NCBI GenBank assembly: GCA_015068035.1
Contig: SVLI01000002.1
Location: forward strand, 124,001-188,000
Length of the DNA: 64,000 nucleotides
Source of the DNA: Oscillospiraceae bacterium
GTDB taxonomy: Bacteria; Bacillota; Clostridia; Oscillospirales; Oscillospiraceae
Reading direction: 5' to 3'
In this document: in pieces, positions 53,724-63,522 of the stretch
Numbering within the stretch: position 1 is the stretch's first letter
How the letters are laid out: each line of letters begins with the position of its first letter
Notes under the pieces: generated by a model
The model's database searches: none
Seen by the model: the letters and a program-made list of their open reading frames with translations, nothing else
Told to the model about the DNA's origin: nothing
Translations under genes and position numbers: made by a program

Positions 53724-55484
53724 TTATTCGAGATTCTTTTTGAGCTTTTCCAGCTCTGCACGGAGCGTTTCGGGAAGCTTTTCGCCGAACATGGCATAGA
53801 ACTCCTCGATGCCCTCCACTTCCTGCTTCCAGAGCTCTCTGTCCACATTGAGCAGCTCGCGGAGCGTTTGCGCATCCACGCCGGATTCCTCAAGGTCAAT
53901 GTCCTCCACCTTCGGCAGATAGCCGATGGGGCTTTCCTCGGCCTCCGCTTCGTCGAAGCAGCGTCCCATGATCCACTCGAGCACACGCAGGTTGTCTCCA
54001 AAGCCCGGCCAGATGAAGTTGCCTTCCTCGTCCAGGCGGAACCAGTTGACGTTGAAAATCTTGGGCAGTTTCTCCACGCGCCCGGCCATATCCAGCCAGT
54101 GCTGCCAGTAGTCACCCATGTTGTAGCCGCAAAACGGCAGCATCGCCATGGGATCGCGGCGCACCACGCCAACGGCGCCGGTTGCGGCCGCGGTGGTCTC
54201 GCTGGCCATGATGGAGCCGACAAAGACACCGTGCGCCCAGTTGCGGCTCTGGTATACCAGCGGCGCAGTCTTGGCGCGTCTGCCGCCAAAGACGATTGCA
54301 GAAATCGGCACGCCCTGCGGATTCTCAAATTCCGGGCTGATGCAGGGGCAGTTGATCGCCGGAGCTGTGAAGCGGGAGTTGGGATGCGCGCCCTTGCTGC
54401 CGTCCGCGGGATCCCAGGGCTCGCCCAGCCAGTTGATGGCGCCCTCGGGCGGATTCTTGTCCATTCCCTCCCACCAAACGGTGCCATCCGCCTTGAGCAC
54501 GACATTCGTGAAGATCGTGTTCTTCATCGTTGCGGCAAGCGCGTTGGGATTGGACTTTGCGCTGGTGCCGGGCGCGACGCCGAAGAAGCCGTTCTCCGGG
54601 TTAACCGCCCAAAGCCGTCCGTCCGGACCGGGGCGCAGCCACGCGATATCGTCACCGACGCACCAGACCTTCCAGCCCTTACGGCGATAATGCTCGGGCG
54701 GGATGAGCATGGCAAGATTGGTCTTGCCGCAGGCGCTCGGGAAAGCCGCGGCGAGATAGCGCACCTCGCCCTGCGGGTTTTCGATGCCAAGGATGAGCAT
54801 ATGTTCGGCCATCCAGCCCTCGTCACGGCCGAGGCAGGAGGCAATGCGCAGGGCAAAGCACTTTTTGCCGAGCAGGACGTTTCCGCCGTAACCGGAGTTG
54901 ACGGACATGATGGTGTTGTCCTGCGGGAAATGGACGATGTAACGCTTCTCGGGATCAAGCTGCGCCTTGGAATGCAGGCCCTTGATGAAGTCCGCGCTGT
55001 CACCGAGCGCGGCGAAAACCTCTTTGCCCATGCGCGTCATGATCGCCATGCTAACCACGACATAGATGCTGTCGGTCAGCTCCACGCCGTATTTTGCAAA
55101 GGGAGAACCGACGACGCTCATGGAATAGGGGATGACATACATCGTGCGCCCCGCCATGCAGCCGGCATAAATTTCCCGGAGCTTGGCATACATCTCATCC
55201 GGCGCCATCCAGTTGTTGGTCGGGCCGGCGTCCTCTTCCTTTTCGCAGCAAATGAAGGTTCTGCTCTCGACACGCGCAACGTCGTTGGGGTCGGAGCGGT
55301 GCAGCACGCAGCCGGGCAGCTTCTCCTCATTCAGACGAATGAGCTCTCCGGTTGCCATGGCTTCCGCGCGCAGCATATCCAGCTGTGCCTCGCTACCGTC
55401 GATCCAGACAATCTGATCCGGCTGCGTCAGCGCCGCCATCTCGGAAACCCATTCCAAAACGTGTGTATTCGTTGTCAATGCCAT
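53724..55484 (-). CDS. pckG: Phosphoenolpyruvate carboxykinase (GTP)
   Basis: Interconverts oxaloacetate and PEP with GTP/GDP, 586 residues, the size of the GTP class. P-loop FPSACGKTNLAMLIPP with the nucleotide-site cysteine; metal-site residues in GDDIAWLRPGPDGRLWAVNPENGFFGVAPGTS; GGRRAKTAPLV and FNVNWFRLDEEGNFIWPGFGDN are GTP-type signatures. AGGAGG lies 9 bases before the ATG. In fermentative Clostridia the enzyme often works in the PEP-carboxylating direction towards C4 acids, which cannot be told from sequence. The 270 bases upstream hold no gene. Confidence 0.96.
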   Translation of the reverse strand: MALTTNTHVLEWVSEMAALTQPDQIVWIDGSEAQLDMLRAEAMATGELIRLNEEKLPGCVLHRSDPNDVARVESRTFICCEKEEDAGPTNNWMAPDEMYAKLREIYAGCMAGRTMYVIPYSMSVVGSPFAKYGVELTDSIYVVVSMAIMTRMGKEVFAALGDSADFIKGLHSKAQLDPEKRYIVHFPQDNTIMSVNSGYGGNVLLGKKCFALRIASCLGRDEGWMAEHMLILGIENPQGEVRYLAAAFPSACGKTNLAMLIPPEHYRRKGWKVWCVGDDIAWLRPGPDGRLWAVNPENGFFGVAPGTSAKSNPNALAATMKNTIFTNVVLKADGTVWWEGMDKNPPEGAINWLGEPWDPADGSKGAHPNSRFTAPAINCPCISPEFENPQGVPISAIVFGGRRAKTAPLVYQSRNWAHGVFVGSIMASETTAAATGAVGVVRRDPMAMLPFCGYNMGDYWQHWLDMAGRVEKLPKIFNVNWFRLDEEGNFIWPGFGDNLRVLEWIMGRCFDEAEAEESPIGYLPKVEDIDLEESGVDAQTLRELLNVDRELWKQEVEGIEEFYAMFGEKLPETLRAELEKLKKNLE

Positions 55485-55753
55485 AGTTCGTTTCCTCCTG
55501 TGGCCAAAATCTGCTTTGCATACCCTTTTATTTTATAGGCGGCAGTCAAAAAAGGCAAGGCTTTTTTCTTTCCTCGCCCCGATTCTTCCTTTCCGGCCCC
55601 GGCATCTGCCGCAATCATAAAAACTGCGCCGAAAAAAAGGAACTGCGCAGCAAAACGAAGACCCGTTTCCATCTCAAACAGGGGCAAAGGGGCGGCAACG
55701 CTCTCCTGCGTCATCCGCCCCTTGCAAACAGATCTGTTTTTGAAGTCTTTGTT

Positions 55754-56617
55754 TCAAAGCCGCTTTGCAAGCGCCTTTGTCAGGAGCGCAAACTGCTCCG
55801 CGCCCAGCGCCTCGCCCCGCGTTCGCGCATCCATGCCGAAGGCGTCAAGCGCCTCCGCCACCGCTTCCCTGCCCGCGGTGCCGAACGTTGAGGACAGCGC
55901 GTTGGAAAGCGTCTTTCTCCGCTGGGCAAACGCAGCACGCACCACGCGAAAGAACAGCTTTTCGTCCGTATCCGCCACAAGCGGAACGGCGCGGCGCCGC
56001 AGCTCGATCACGCTGCTCGTCACCTTCGGTCTCGGCAGAAAACAGTCCGCCGGCACGTCGAAAAGCACCTGCAATTCCGCGCGCCACTGCGCAAGCGCGC
56101 TCAGCACGCTGTAATCCTCCGTGCCCGCCGCAGCGCAAAGCCGCCTTGCGGCCTCCTTTTGGATCATCACAACGATTTTCTCAAAGCCCCCGGCCTCAAT
56201 CAGCGCGGTCAAAATCGGCGTTGTGACGTTATAAGGCAAGTTTGCGCAGAAAACGTGCCGCAGGCCCTTGTGTTTTTCCTCCACAATTGCGGAAAAATCG
56301 ACTTTGCGCGCATCGCCAAAGACGATCTCGACATTGTCCCGCCCGGAGAGCGTTTCCGCCAGCACGGGGCGAAGCGTCTCATCCAGCTCCAGAGAGAGCA
56401 CCTTTTCCGCGCGCAGCGCAAGCTGCTCTGTCAGGCAGCCCACGCCGGGGCCGATTTCCACGACTCCGACCTGCGTTTCCCCATCGGGAACGGCAGCGCG
56501 CGCAATCCGCTCCGGCACCCAGGGCGCAATGAGAAAGTTCTGCCCAAGCGTCTTGGAAAAATGAAAACCGTGTCGGGTCAGCAGCGCCTCAATCTCGCGT
56601 ATATCCGTCAGATTCAT
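55754..56617 (-). CDS. rsmA: 16S rRNA dimethyladenosine transferase
   Basis: KsgA methyltransferase that dimethylates A1518 and A1519 in helix 45 of 16S rRNA, 287 residues. FSKTLGQNFLIAPWVPERI at the N-terminus, SAM motif VVEIGPGVGCLTEQLAL, VLSLELDE, and the catalytic NLPYNVTTPIL are standard. PADCFLPRPKVTSSVIEL follows. Its ATGA overlaps the end of the trmD fusion gene, so it is the last member of that operon. rplS, the usual gene after trmD, is not there. Confidence 0.96.
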   Translation of the reverse strand: MNLTDIREIEALLTRHGFHFSKTLGQNFLIAPWVPERIARAAVPDGETQVGVVEIGPGVGCLTEQLALRAEKVLSLELDETLRPVLAETLSGRDNVEIVFGDARKVDFSAIVEEKHKGLRHVFCANLPYNVTTPILTALIEAGGFEKIVVMIQKEAARRLCAAAGTEDYSVLSALAQWRAELQVLFDVPADCFLPRPKVTSSVIELRRRAVPLVADTDEKLFFRVVRAAFAQRRKTLSNALSSTFGTAGREAVAEALDAFGMDARTRGEALGAEQFALLTKALAKRL

Positions 56618-57921
56618 GCCTGCATCCCCTTCGGCGTTTTGAGTCTCTTTTCAAAAGCCAGTCTGCGCGGATCATGCCCCGGCCGCTCGGTCACGAGCAC
56701 GTTGCCGCGGTAGCGGAAGCCGTGCCGCCGCAGGAGGTTTTGCATATTCTTGTTGCGCTTATGCGTATCCACGCGCAGCCAGCTCCGCCCCATTTCGCGC
56801 GTGAGACGCTCGGCCTCTTCAAAAATGAGATCGGACAAACCCATGCCGCGAAAGGCTTTCTCCACAGCGCAGCGGTGCACAACGGCGTAGGGCTCCTCGC
56901 TGCTCCACTTTCCGTCCGTAATGGCATCGTAGTTACTCTCGTGCTCGGTAGACAGGACGAAGAACGCGCCGATCACCCCCGCGTGCGTCAGCACATAGCA
57001 GCGGTCGCAGGCGATATCCTCCAAAAAGGTTTCGGCCACGGGGTAATCGTCGCTCTGCCACTGGTCAATTTTGCGCGACGCCAAAAGCTTTTTCGCCTGC
57101 GCGACGATCTCCATGATCCGCGGCACATCCTCTTCCACCGCGGCGCGGCAAAGGACAGGCTCCGTCAGCGGTGTGCGCGTACGCTCCTTTTCCAGCTCGC
57201 GCAGGAGCACCGCGTCCTCCTTCGTCCGGGGCGTGAATTTCTCAAACAGGTCTGCGCGCCGCTCCCGCGTGCGGCGAAGCTGCTCTCTGCGCCGCCAGCG
57301 CTCAACGTCGGCGTGGTTGCCGGTCAGCAGCGCCTTGGGCACCGCGCGGCCCTCCCAGACCTCCGGGCGGGTGTACTGCGGATACTCCAGAAGCCCATCC
57401 CAATGACTCTCGCCTGTGTAGCAGGCCTCGTCGGACAGCACGCCCGGCACGAGGCGGCACACCGCGTCACACACCGCCATCGCGGCGATCTCGCCGCCGG
57501 TGAGCACAAAGTCGCCAAGCGAGATTTCCTCGTCCACGCAGGCCTCGATGAAGCGCTCGTCCACGCCCTCGTAATGCCCGCAGACCAGAATCAGGTGGTC
57601 ATATTCGTCCCGCAGCCGGCGCGCGTCCGCCTGCGTGAAGGGCTTGCCCTGCGGAGACATGTAGATCACGCGCCGCCGCTTGTCCGGCGCAGCGGCGATC
57701 AGATGTTCCAGGCAGCTTTTGAGCGGCTGCGCCATCATCACACAGCCCCAGCCGCCGCCGTAGGGATAGTCGTCCACCTGCATCTGCCGGTTCTCCGTAA
57801 AATCCCGGATCTGGACAGATTGAATATCTAAAATGCCCTTTTTCTCCGCGCGGCCGAGGATGCTCTCGTGGAGCATGGCGTCCACCGCATCGGGAAAGAG
57901 CGTCATAATGTCGATTTTCAT
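56614..57921 (-). CDS. trmD: tRNA m1G37 methyltransferase fused to a GNAT domain
   Basis: 435 residues in one frame. Residues 1-248 are TrmD, which methylates G37 of tRNAs to prevent frameshifting: MKIDIMTLFPDAV, DDYPYGGGWGCVMMAQPL, VCGHYEGVDERF, SLGDFVLTGGE knot loop, and GLLEYPQYTRPEVWEG. The usual GGGPGM reads GGGWGC here. Residues about 255-425 are a complete GNAT: REED-type start AAVEEDVPRIMEI, acetyl-CoA loop EKAFRGMGLSDLIF, and the ending VDTHKRNKNMQNLLRRHGF. A basic helical linker (205-250) joins them with no internal stop. The acetyl acceptor is unknown. It lies between rimM and rsmA. Confidence 0.92.
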   Translation of the reverse strand: MKIDIMTLFPDAVDAMLHESILGRAEKKGILDIQSVQIRDFTENRQMQVDDYPYGGGWGCVMMAQPLKSCLEHLIAAAPDKRRRVIYMSPQGKPFTQADARRLRDEYDHLILVCGHYEGVDERFIEACVDEEISLGDFVLTGGEIAAMAVCDAVCRLVPGVLSDEACYTGESHWDGLLEYPQYTRPEVWEGRAVPKALLTGNHADVERWRRREQLRRTRERRADLFEKFTPRTKEDAVLLRELEKERTRTPLTEPVLCRAAVEEDVPRIMEIVAQAKKLLASRKIDQWQSDDYPVAETFLEDIACDRCYVLTHAGVIGAFFVLSTEHESNYDAITDGKWSSEEPYAVVHRCAVEKAFRGMGLSDLIFEEAERLTREMGRSWLRVDTHKRNKNMQNLLRRHGFRYRGNVLVTERPGHDPRRLAFEKRLKTPKGMQA

Positions 57922-57922
57922 G

Positions 57923-58408
57923 TCACATTCCCTCGATCAGGCGCACGGTGATAACACCTGCGTCCACATCCGTATGCAGAATGAAGGCAGGCACGGCGGG
58001 AATCAGAATCTCCCGCTCGCCGCGCACGACATAGATCCGCCCCTGCGGCAGTTCAAGTGTGTCGGCAAGCTGACCCAGCTTGTTCCCCTGCTCATCCACA
58101 ACGTCCGCCCCGAGAATGTCCTGCACGAAGAAATCCCCTTTCGGGAGCTTGGCATCCTCGCGCCGGATACACAGCACCTTGCCCTTGAGCGCCATGGCAG
58201 CATTGACATCCTCCACGCCTTCCAGCGCGAGGATGACCATATCCTTATGCACGCGCGCTGCGCGCACGCGTTTGGCTTCACCGCCAAGGTAGAGCGTTTT
58301 GAAACGGCGCAAAAATTCGGGACTGTCTGCCCAGGCGCGCAGCTTCACTTCACCGCGCACGCCGTGGGTGCCCACGATCTCGCCGACTTCCAGAAATTCT
58401 TTTTTCAT
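57923..58408 (-). CDS. rimM: Ribosome maturation factor RimM
   Basis: Binds ribosomal protein S19 and assists maturation of the 30S head, 161 residues. The N-terminal domain opens with FLEVGEIVGTHGVRGEVKLRAWADSPEFLRRFKTLYL. The PRC-barrel (about 95-161) contains LPKGDFFVQDILGADVVDEQGNKLGQL and ILIPAVPAFILHTDVDAGVITVRLIEGM. The start at 58408 has AGGAGG 9 bases upstream; longer frames run back through the intergenic hairpin. The trmD fusion gene follows after 1 base. Confidence 0.96.
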   Translation of the reverse strand: MKKEFLEVGEIVGTHGVRGEVKLRAWADSPEFLRRFKTLYLGGEAKRVRAARVHKDMVILALEGVEDVNAAMALKGKVLCIRREDAKLPKGDFFVQDILGADVVDEQGNKLGQLADTLELPQGRIYVVRGEREILIPAVPAFILHTDVDAGVITVRLIEGM

Positions 58409-58461
58409 TCGGTTTGCCTCCTCTTTCAGAGGGAGTTTGGATATTTTGCCGGATAGCAAAG

Positions 58462-58483
58462 GCGCCACCTGAAACGGTGGCGC
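58462..58483 (-). terminator. Hairpin between khpA and rimM
   Basis: GCGCCACC (58462-58469) pairs with GGTGGCGC (58476-58483). On the minus strand CTTTGC follows, a weak tail. Partial attenuation between ribosomal protein and maturation factor genes is plausible. Confidence 0.5.
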
Positions 58484-58493
58484 TTGCTTTGCT

Positions 58494-58724
58494 TTAGTCG
58501 AGGACCTCGACGGATACTTTTTTGCCTTGACGCTGTGCAACGGTCTTCATCAGGACACGGATCTCCTTGACGATGCGGCCCTGACGGCCGATGATCTTGC
58601 CCATGTCGCCCTCGGCGACCCGAACTTCGAACACGGTTTCCGCGTCCTGCGTCCGCTCGGTCACCGAAACCTCGTCGGGATGATCCACGAGGCTCCTCGC
58701 AATGTAGGTGAGGAGTTCTTTCAT
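58494..58724 (-). CDS. khpA: KH-domain RNA-binding protein KhpA
   Basis: 76 residues, one type II KH domain. The RNA-binding loop GKIIGRQGRIVKEIR is intact. KELLTYIARSLVDHPDEVSVTE at the start is the YlqC/KhpA sequence. GGAGC lies 6 bases before the ATG. It follows rpsP by 11 bases, the conserved order in Firmicutes. In streptococci it pairs with KhpB in cell-division control; khpB is not in this window. Confidence 0.95.
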   Translation of the reverse strand: MKELLTYIARSLVDHPDEVSVTERTQDAETVFEVRVAEGDMGKIIGRQGRIVKEIRVLMKTVAQRQGKKVSVEVLD

Positions 58725-58735
58725 GTCACAGCTCC

Positions 58736-58975
58736 TTACAGGATCTCTGCTTTGTGCAGCAGTTTTCTGACAGTATCGGTCGGCTGGGCGCCGCTCGCGA
58801 TCCAGTACTTCGCGCGCTCGCTGTCCACCTTAACGGCAGAGGGCTCCGCCAGCGGGTCATAAGTGCCGATCTCCTCGATGAAACGGCCGTCACGCGGGAA
58901 GCGGGAATCCGCCACCACGATGCGGTAATAAGGGCTCTTCTTCGCACCCATTCTGCGCAGTCTGATCTTAACCAT
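58736..58975 (-). CDS. rpsP: 30S ribosomal protein S16
   Basis: 79 residues, an early 30S assembly protein. [25 protein letters not shown] is the canonical start, followed by [18 protein letters not shown] and [17 protein letters not shown]. The ATG at 58975 has GGAGGTG 8 bases upstream. It lies 83 bases after ffh in the same direction. Confidence 0.97.
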   Translation of the reverse strand: MVKIRLRRMGAKKSPYYRIVVADSRFPRDGRFIEEIGTYDPLAEPSAVKVDSERAKYWIASGAQPTDTVRKLLHKAEIL

Positions 58976-59058
58976 TCTATTTTCACCTCCATAAGAAATC
59001 TTATTTATCAATCATCGACGCCCGACAGGGGAGGCCGAGAATTGTTCTGTTTTTTATC

Positions 59059-60396
<1,338 letters not shown>

Positions 60397-60399
60397 AGG

Positions 60400-60750
60400 C
60401 TATCCTTTCAGTTCCCGAAGCTCTTCGGCAATTTCCCCGACGAGCTCCCTTGCACGTCCCTCTGTCAGCGGCAGCAGCGCATTCACGCTGCTCTCCAGCT
60501 TTGCAACCGTATGCTGGATCTCCTGATACCGGCGCACCAGCCCGGTGCAGGCCTCCGTGTGCCGCAGCGCCGCTTCCGCACGGCGGATAATGTCCCACAC
60601 ACCCTGGCGGGAGATGCCCTCCTGCTCCGCGATCTCCGCCAGAGACAGGTCGGCATTATAATGCAGGTCGTAGTATTGCCGCTGCTTCTCCGTCAGCAGT
60701 TCGCCGTAAAAATCAAAGAGCATGGTGCGCTCCACGGTACTTTCGTACAT
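60400..60750 (-). CDS. ylxM: YlxM-type helix-turn-helix protein
   Basis: 116 residues. The start at 60750 follows AGGAGG at spacing 8; upstream in-frame starts lie within the promoter. RTMLFDFYGELLTEKQRQYYDLHYNADLSLAEIAEQEGISRQGVWDIIRRAEAAL is the YlxM core, a sigma-70 region 4-like helix-turn-helix. The protein always accompanies ffh in Firmicutes and is reported to influence SRP function in streptococci. It is the first gene of the ffh-rpsP-trmD operon. Confidence 0.94.
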   Translation of the reverse strand: MYESTVERTMLFDFYGELLTEKQRQYYDLHYNADLSLAEIAEQEGISRQGVWDIIRRAEAALRHTEACTGLVRRYQEIQHTVAKLESSVNALLPLTEGRARELVGEIAEELRELKG

Positions 60751-60793
60751 TTTTCGGCCCTCCTGACAAAGTTTTTTCCTTGACAGCTTCGTT

Positions 60794-60822
60794 ATTATAC
60801 GCTTCCGCGTCGCACGTGTCAA
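60794..60822 (-). promoter_or_regulatory. Consensus sigma-A promoter of the ylxM-ffh operon
   Basis: Minus strand: TTGACA (60817-60822), exactly 17 bases, TATAAT (60794-60799). Confidence 0.9.
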
Positions 60823-60851
60823 GTATTTTTCTTTGTCAGAACAGATAATTC

Positions 60852-61778
60852 TCAATAAAGTCCGGAGGAAATATAGCGCTCGCCGGAATCGGTTAGAACG
60901 GCCACAACGGTCTTGCCCGCGTTTTCCTCCCGCGCGGCAAGCTCCATCGCCGCGACAAGCGCCGCGCCCGAGGAAATGCCGACCAGAACGCCCTCCGCGC
61001 TGCCCATCAGCCGTGCCGCGGCGAAGGCATCTTCATCCGTCACGGTGATGATCTCGTCATACACCGTTTTGTCCAGCACCTCCGGCACAAAGTTTGCGCC
61101 GATGCCCTGAATGCCGTGCGCGCCGGCATATCCTTTGCTCAGCAGCGGAGAGCTCGCCGGTTCAACCGCAACGACGTGCAGCGCCGGGTTTTTCTCTTTC
61201 AGATAACGCGCCGTGCCCGTGATGGTGCCGCCCGTGCCAACGCAGGCGACGAAAACGTCCACCTGTCCGTCCGTATCCGCCCAGATCTCCGGCCCCGTCG
61301 TCTGATAGTGCGCCAGCGCGTTTGCGGGGTTTTCAAACTGGCCCGGGATGAAGCTGCCGGGGATGCCCGAGGCAAGCTCCTCCGCCTTTTGAATCGCGCC
61401 GGTCATGCCCTCCGCGCCGGGTGTGAGCACCAGCTCCGCGCCAAAGGCGCGCATGAGCGCGCGGCGCTCCTCGCTCATCGAATCCGGCATGACGATGATC
61501 ACGCGGTAGCCCCGCGCCGCGCCGACGGAGGCAAGACCGATACCGGTGTTGCCGCTGGTCGGCTCGATGATGACGGCGTCGGGGCCGATCAAGCCCCGCT
61601 GCTCCGCGTCATCCAGCATGGCGCGCGCCACGCGATCCTTCGCAGAGCCCGCGGGGTTCCACGCCTCCAGCTTTCCGCACAGACGCGCGCAAAGCGCTTT
61701 TTCCTTTTCGATATGTGTCAGCTCCAAAAGCGGCGTCGCGCCGATGAGCGCCTCCACCGAGGGGTAAATACGTCCCAT
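60852..61778 (-). CDS. cysK: Cysteine synthase A
   Basis: PLP enzyme making cysteine from O-acetylserine and sulfide, 308 residues. The PLP lysine is in NPAGSAKDR (about 47). [18 protein letters not shown] is the substrate loop, [15 protein letters not shown] binds the cofactor phosphate, and [13 protein letters not shown] with [14 protein letters not shown] are diagnostic. It follows a 73-residue gene by 50 bases, which itself lies behind a long folded leader. I saw no S-box or cysteine T-box. No cysE is adjacent. Confidence 0.95.
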   Translation of the reverse strand: MGRIYPSVEALIGATPLLELTHIEKEKALCARLCGKLEAWNPAGSAKDRVARAMLDDAEQRGLIGPDAVIIEPTSGNTGIGLASVGAARGYRVIIVMPDSMSEERRALMRAFGAELVLTPGAEGMTGAIQKAEELASGIPGSFIPGQFENPANALAHYQTTGPEIWADTDGQVDVFVACVGTGGTITGTARYLKEKNPALHVVAVEPASSPLLSKGYAGAHGIQGIGANFVPEVLDKTVYDEIITVTDEDAFAAARLMGSAEGVLVGISSGAALVAAMELAAREENAGKTVVAVLTDSGERYISSGLY

Positions 61779-61828
61779 AATTCATTCTCCTTCTGCCGGA
61801 GGCTTTTCGCGCCTCCGGGAATATTCCC

Positions 61829-62050
61829 TTAATCTTCCAATGCCGCAATATAATATTCTACGCTGTGCAGCCGGGCACTCAGCTGCGCATCCCGCGCCGC
61901 GCGATAGCGCCTTTGCAGGGTCTCGGCCGTGAGTTCCATATCCCACTTGCGCCGCAGCAGCTTGGCCAGCACGCTCCAGCTCATGCCGGAGGCAAGATAG
62001 TCCGAAATTTCCTGAAGCTGCGCCGGGCTGAACGCCACGTGCTCCTCCAT
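61829..62050 (-). CDS. Small helical, possibly DNA-binding protein
   Basis: 73 residues, starting at 62050 behind GGGGAAGGA. A longer frame exists upstream but would run through the folded leader and start on weak codons. FSPAQLQEISDYLASGMSWSVLAKLLRRKWDMELTAETLQRRYRAARDAQLS looks like a helix-turn-helix with a basic recognition region. I do not recognise the family. It precedes cysK on the same strand and could regulate it or the divergent oxidoreductase gene. Confidence 0.6.
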   Translation of the reverse strand: MEEHVAFSPAQLQEISDYLASGMSWSVLAKLLRRKWDMELTAETLQRRYRAARDAQLSARLHSVEYYIAALED

Positions 62051-62232
62051 ATCCTGTCCTTCCCCTTTCAAAAGCGATCCGGCTACGCAGCGGCAGCCGC
62101 CGCTGTTGACTCTGTCCTGCCTGCACAGCGTGTGCAGAATCTCGCCTCCGGACAGTTTCGTCACCGATGCTGCTTCCAATTATAAAAGAGGCTTTTCTCC
62201 ACCCCCGACCGGGCAGAAAAAGCCGGTCTATG
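62051..62232 (-). promoter_or_regulatory. Long structured 5' leader, unknown class
   Basis: Between the minus-strand promoter and the 73-residue gene, about 180 bases fold well. First, AGAGGC and GCCUCU enclose GACCGG/CCGGUC and are followed by UUUUAU, terminator-like. Second, CUGUCC and GGACAG enclose the perfect inner stem CUGCACA/UGUGCAG. Third, CAGCGGC/GCCGCUG. I could not match it to the SAM, T-box, TPP, cobalamin, glycine or c-di-GMP consensus patterns I know. Confidence 0.5.
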
Positions 62233-62238
62233 CCTCTG

Positions 62239-62267
62239 AGTATAGTATGAACTGCACAATTTGACAA
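62239..62267 (-). promoter_or_regulatory. Promoter of the 73-residue gene / cysK
   Basis: Minus strand: TTGTCA (62262-62267), 17 bases, TATACT (62239-62244). Confidence 0.7.
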
Positions 62268-62274
62268 GCCAAGA

Positions 62275-62288
62275 ATATTTCAAAATAT
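62275..62288. promoter_or_regulatory. Inverted repeat between divergent promoters
   Basis: ATATTT-CA-AAATAT, perfect 6-base arms. It lies exactly between the -35 hexamers of the minus- and plus-strand promoters, a position suited to an operator shared by both. Confidence 0.5.
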
Positions 62289-62291
62289 CTA

Positions 62292-62320
62292 ATGACATTC
62301 CCGCACTTTAATGATACTAT
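62292..62320 (+). promoter_or_regulatory. Possible promoter of the flavodoxin-family oxidoreductase gene
   Basis: ATGACA (62292-62297), 17 bases, TACTAT (62315-62320). The leader would be about 185 bases; its sequence 62328-62500 shows no recognised element. Confidence 0.45.
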
Positions 62321-62513
62321 CAAGAATGTCGAAAACAATTTCATTTCCCGGCAAGGCGAAATGACGCATAAAACTCCCTCGGGCGGGCTACCCCTGCCGC
62401 CGTGCCGGCACAGATCGGCGTTCATCGCCCTTAAGCCGGTCGGCAAAACGGCAAGGCCGCCACTCTCTACCCACGCAAATTACGTAACGAAAACATCAAA
62501 CAGGAGGAAAATC

Positions 62514-63464
62514 ATGAAAGTTCTCGGTATCGTCGCCGGCCGTCACAACGGCAACAGCGAAATTCTCGTCAAGGAAGCGCTCCTTGCCTGCCAGGAGGCC
62601 GGCGCGGAGGTCAAGATGATCAATCTCTTTGACTACCACATCGAGCACTGCATCGGCTGCGAAAGCTGCACCATGCAGATGGGCGAGATCGCCATGGATC
62701 CCACGAAGAAGTACAAGGGCTGCGTCCTCAAGGAGAAGGACGACATGGAGAAGATCGTCAACGAAATGCAGACCTGCAACGGCGTCATCTTCGGCGTGCC
62801 CACCTATGACCTGTGCCCCAGCTCCCTGTATATGAAGTTTGCCCAGCGCTTCCTCGCTTACGAGCTGGCTTTCCGCCTCGAGATCGGCGATGTCGCGGAG
62901 GATCCGCACACGGTCGCCGGCCTGATCTCCGTCGGCGGCTCCTGCCACGACTGGCAGACGCTGGCGCTTGAATCCGTCAGCGCCACCATGTTCACCCAGT
63001 CCCTGCAGGTTGTGGACATGATGCTCTCCACCCGCAACGGCCGCCCCGGCAACGTCCTGCTGCGCGACGAGCAGATCGAGCGTGCGCATCAGCTCGGTGA
63101 GCACATCATCCAGGCCATCCAGACGCCTGTTGAAGAGCGCGGCTGGCTGGGCGAGCCCGACATGGGCGTGTGCCCCCGCTGCCACTCCTCTCTCGTCTAT
63201 CCCGGCGATGAGCATTGGGACGGCATCCAGTTCCCCTTCGAGTGCGCAGTCTGCGGCGCAGGCGGCGACCTGGTCAAGTGCGAGGATGGCACCTATAAGT
63301 TCGTTCTGGCAGAGAACGGCCTGATTCGTGACCGCAACATCAACGAGGCGCGCGCCGAGCATCTCAATGAGATCATCAAAACGCGCATCGAGTTCTTCCA
63401 GCGCCAGGGTGAGGTGCAGGAGAAATACAAGAAGTACAAAGAGCTCAAGTTCCCGGCAATCTGA
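62514..63464 (+). CDS. Flavodoxin-fold NAD(P)H oxidoreductase with zinc-ribbon tail
   Basis: 316 residues. The FMN-reductase fold (about 1-200) opens with KVLGIVAGRHNGNSEILVKEAL and has the FMN-side GVPTYDLCPSSLYMKF. Cysteines in HCIGCESCTMQMG are typical of iron-sulfur flavoprotein relatives, although the compact Isf cluster motif is not exact. A C-terminal extension (about 215-316) has two Cys pairs, CPRCHSSLVYPG and CAVCGAGGDL, forming a zinc ribbon, then a charged helix. AGGAGG lies 6 bases before the ATG at 62514. Substrate unknown. Confidence 0.85.
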   Translation: MKVLGIVAGRHNGNSEILVKEALLACQEAGAEVKMINLFDYHIEHCIGCESCTMQMGEIAMDPTKKYKGCVLKEKDDMEKIVNEMQTCNGVIFGVPTYDLCPSSLYMKFAQRFLAYELAFRLEIGDVAEDPHTVAGLISVGGSCHDWQTLALESVSATMFTQSLQVVDMMLSTRNGRPGNVLLRDEQIERAHQLGEHIIQAIQTPVEERGWLGEPDMGVCPRCHSSLVYPGDEHWDGIQFPFECAVCGAGGDLVKCEDGTYKFVLAENGLIRDRNINEARAEHLNEIIKTRIEFFQRQGEVQEKYKKYKELKFPAI

Positions 63465-63474
63465 GCGTGAATAC

Positions 63475-63514
63475 AGAAAAACGGGCGGACACCGCGGTGT
63501 CCGCCCGTTTTTTC
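63475..63514. terminator. Bidirectional terminator
   Basis: ACGGGCGGACACC (63481-63493) pairs with GGTGTCCGCCCGT (63496-63508), flanked by AAAAA on the left and TTTTTT on the right, so it serves both converging genes. Confidence 0.92.
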
Positions 63515-63522
63515 ATTTCGTC

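Noticed and set aside
62051..62179. N-terminal extension of the 73-residue protein
   Set aside because: The extension overlaps the folded leader, is cysteine-rich without a pattern, and a better ribosome binding site lies at the internal ATG at 62050.
62051..62232. SAM, cysteine T-box or other known riboswitch controlling cysK
   Set aside because: The conserved core sequences of these classes are missing, so it is reported only as an unclassified structured leader.
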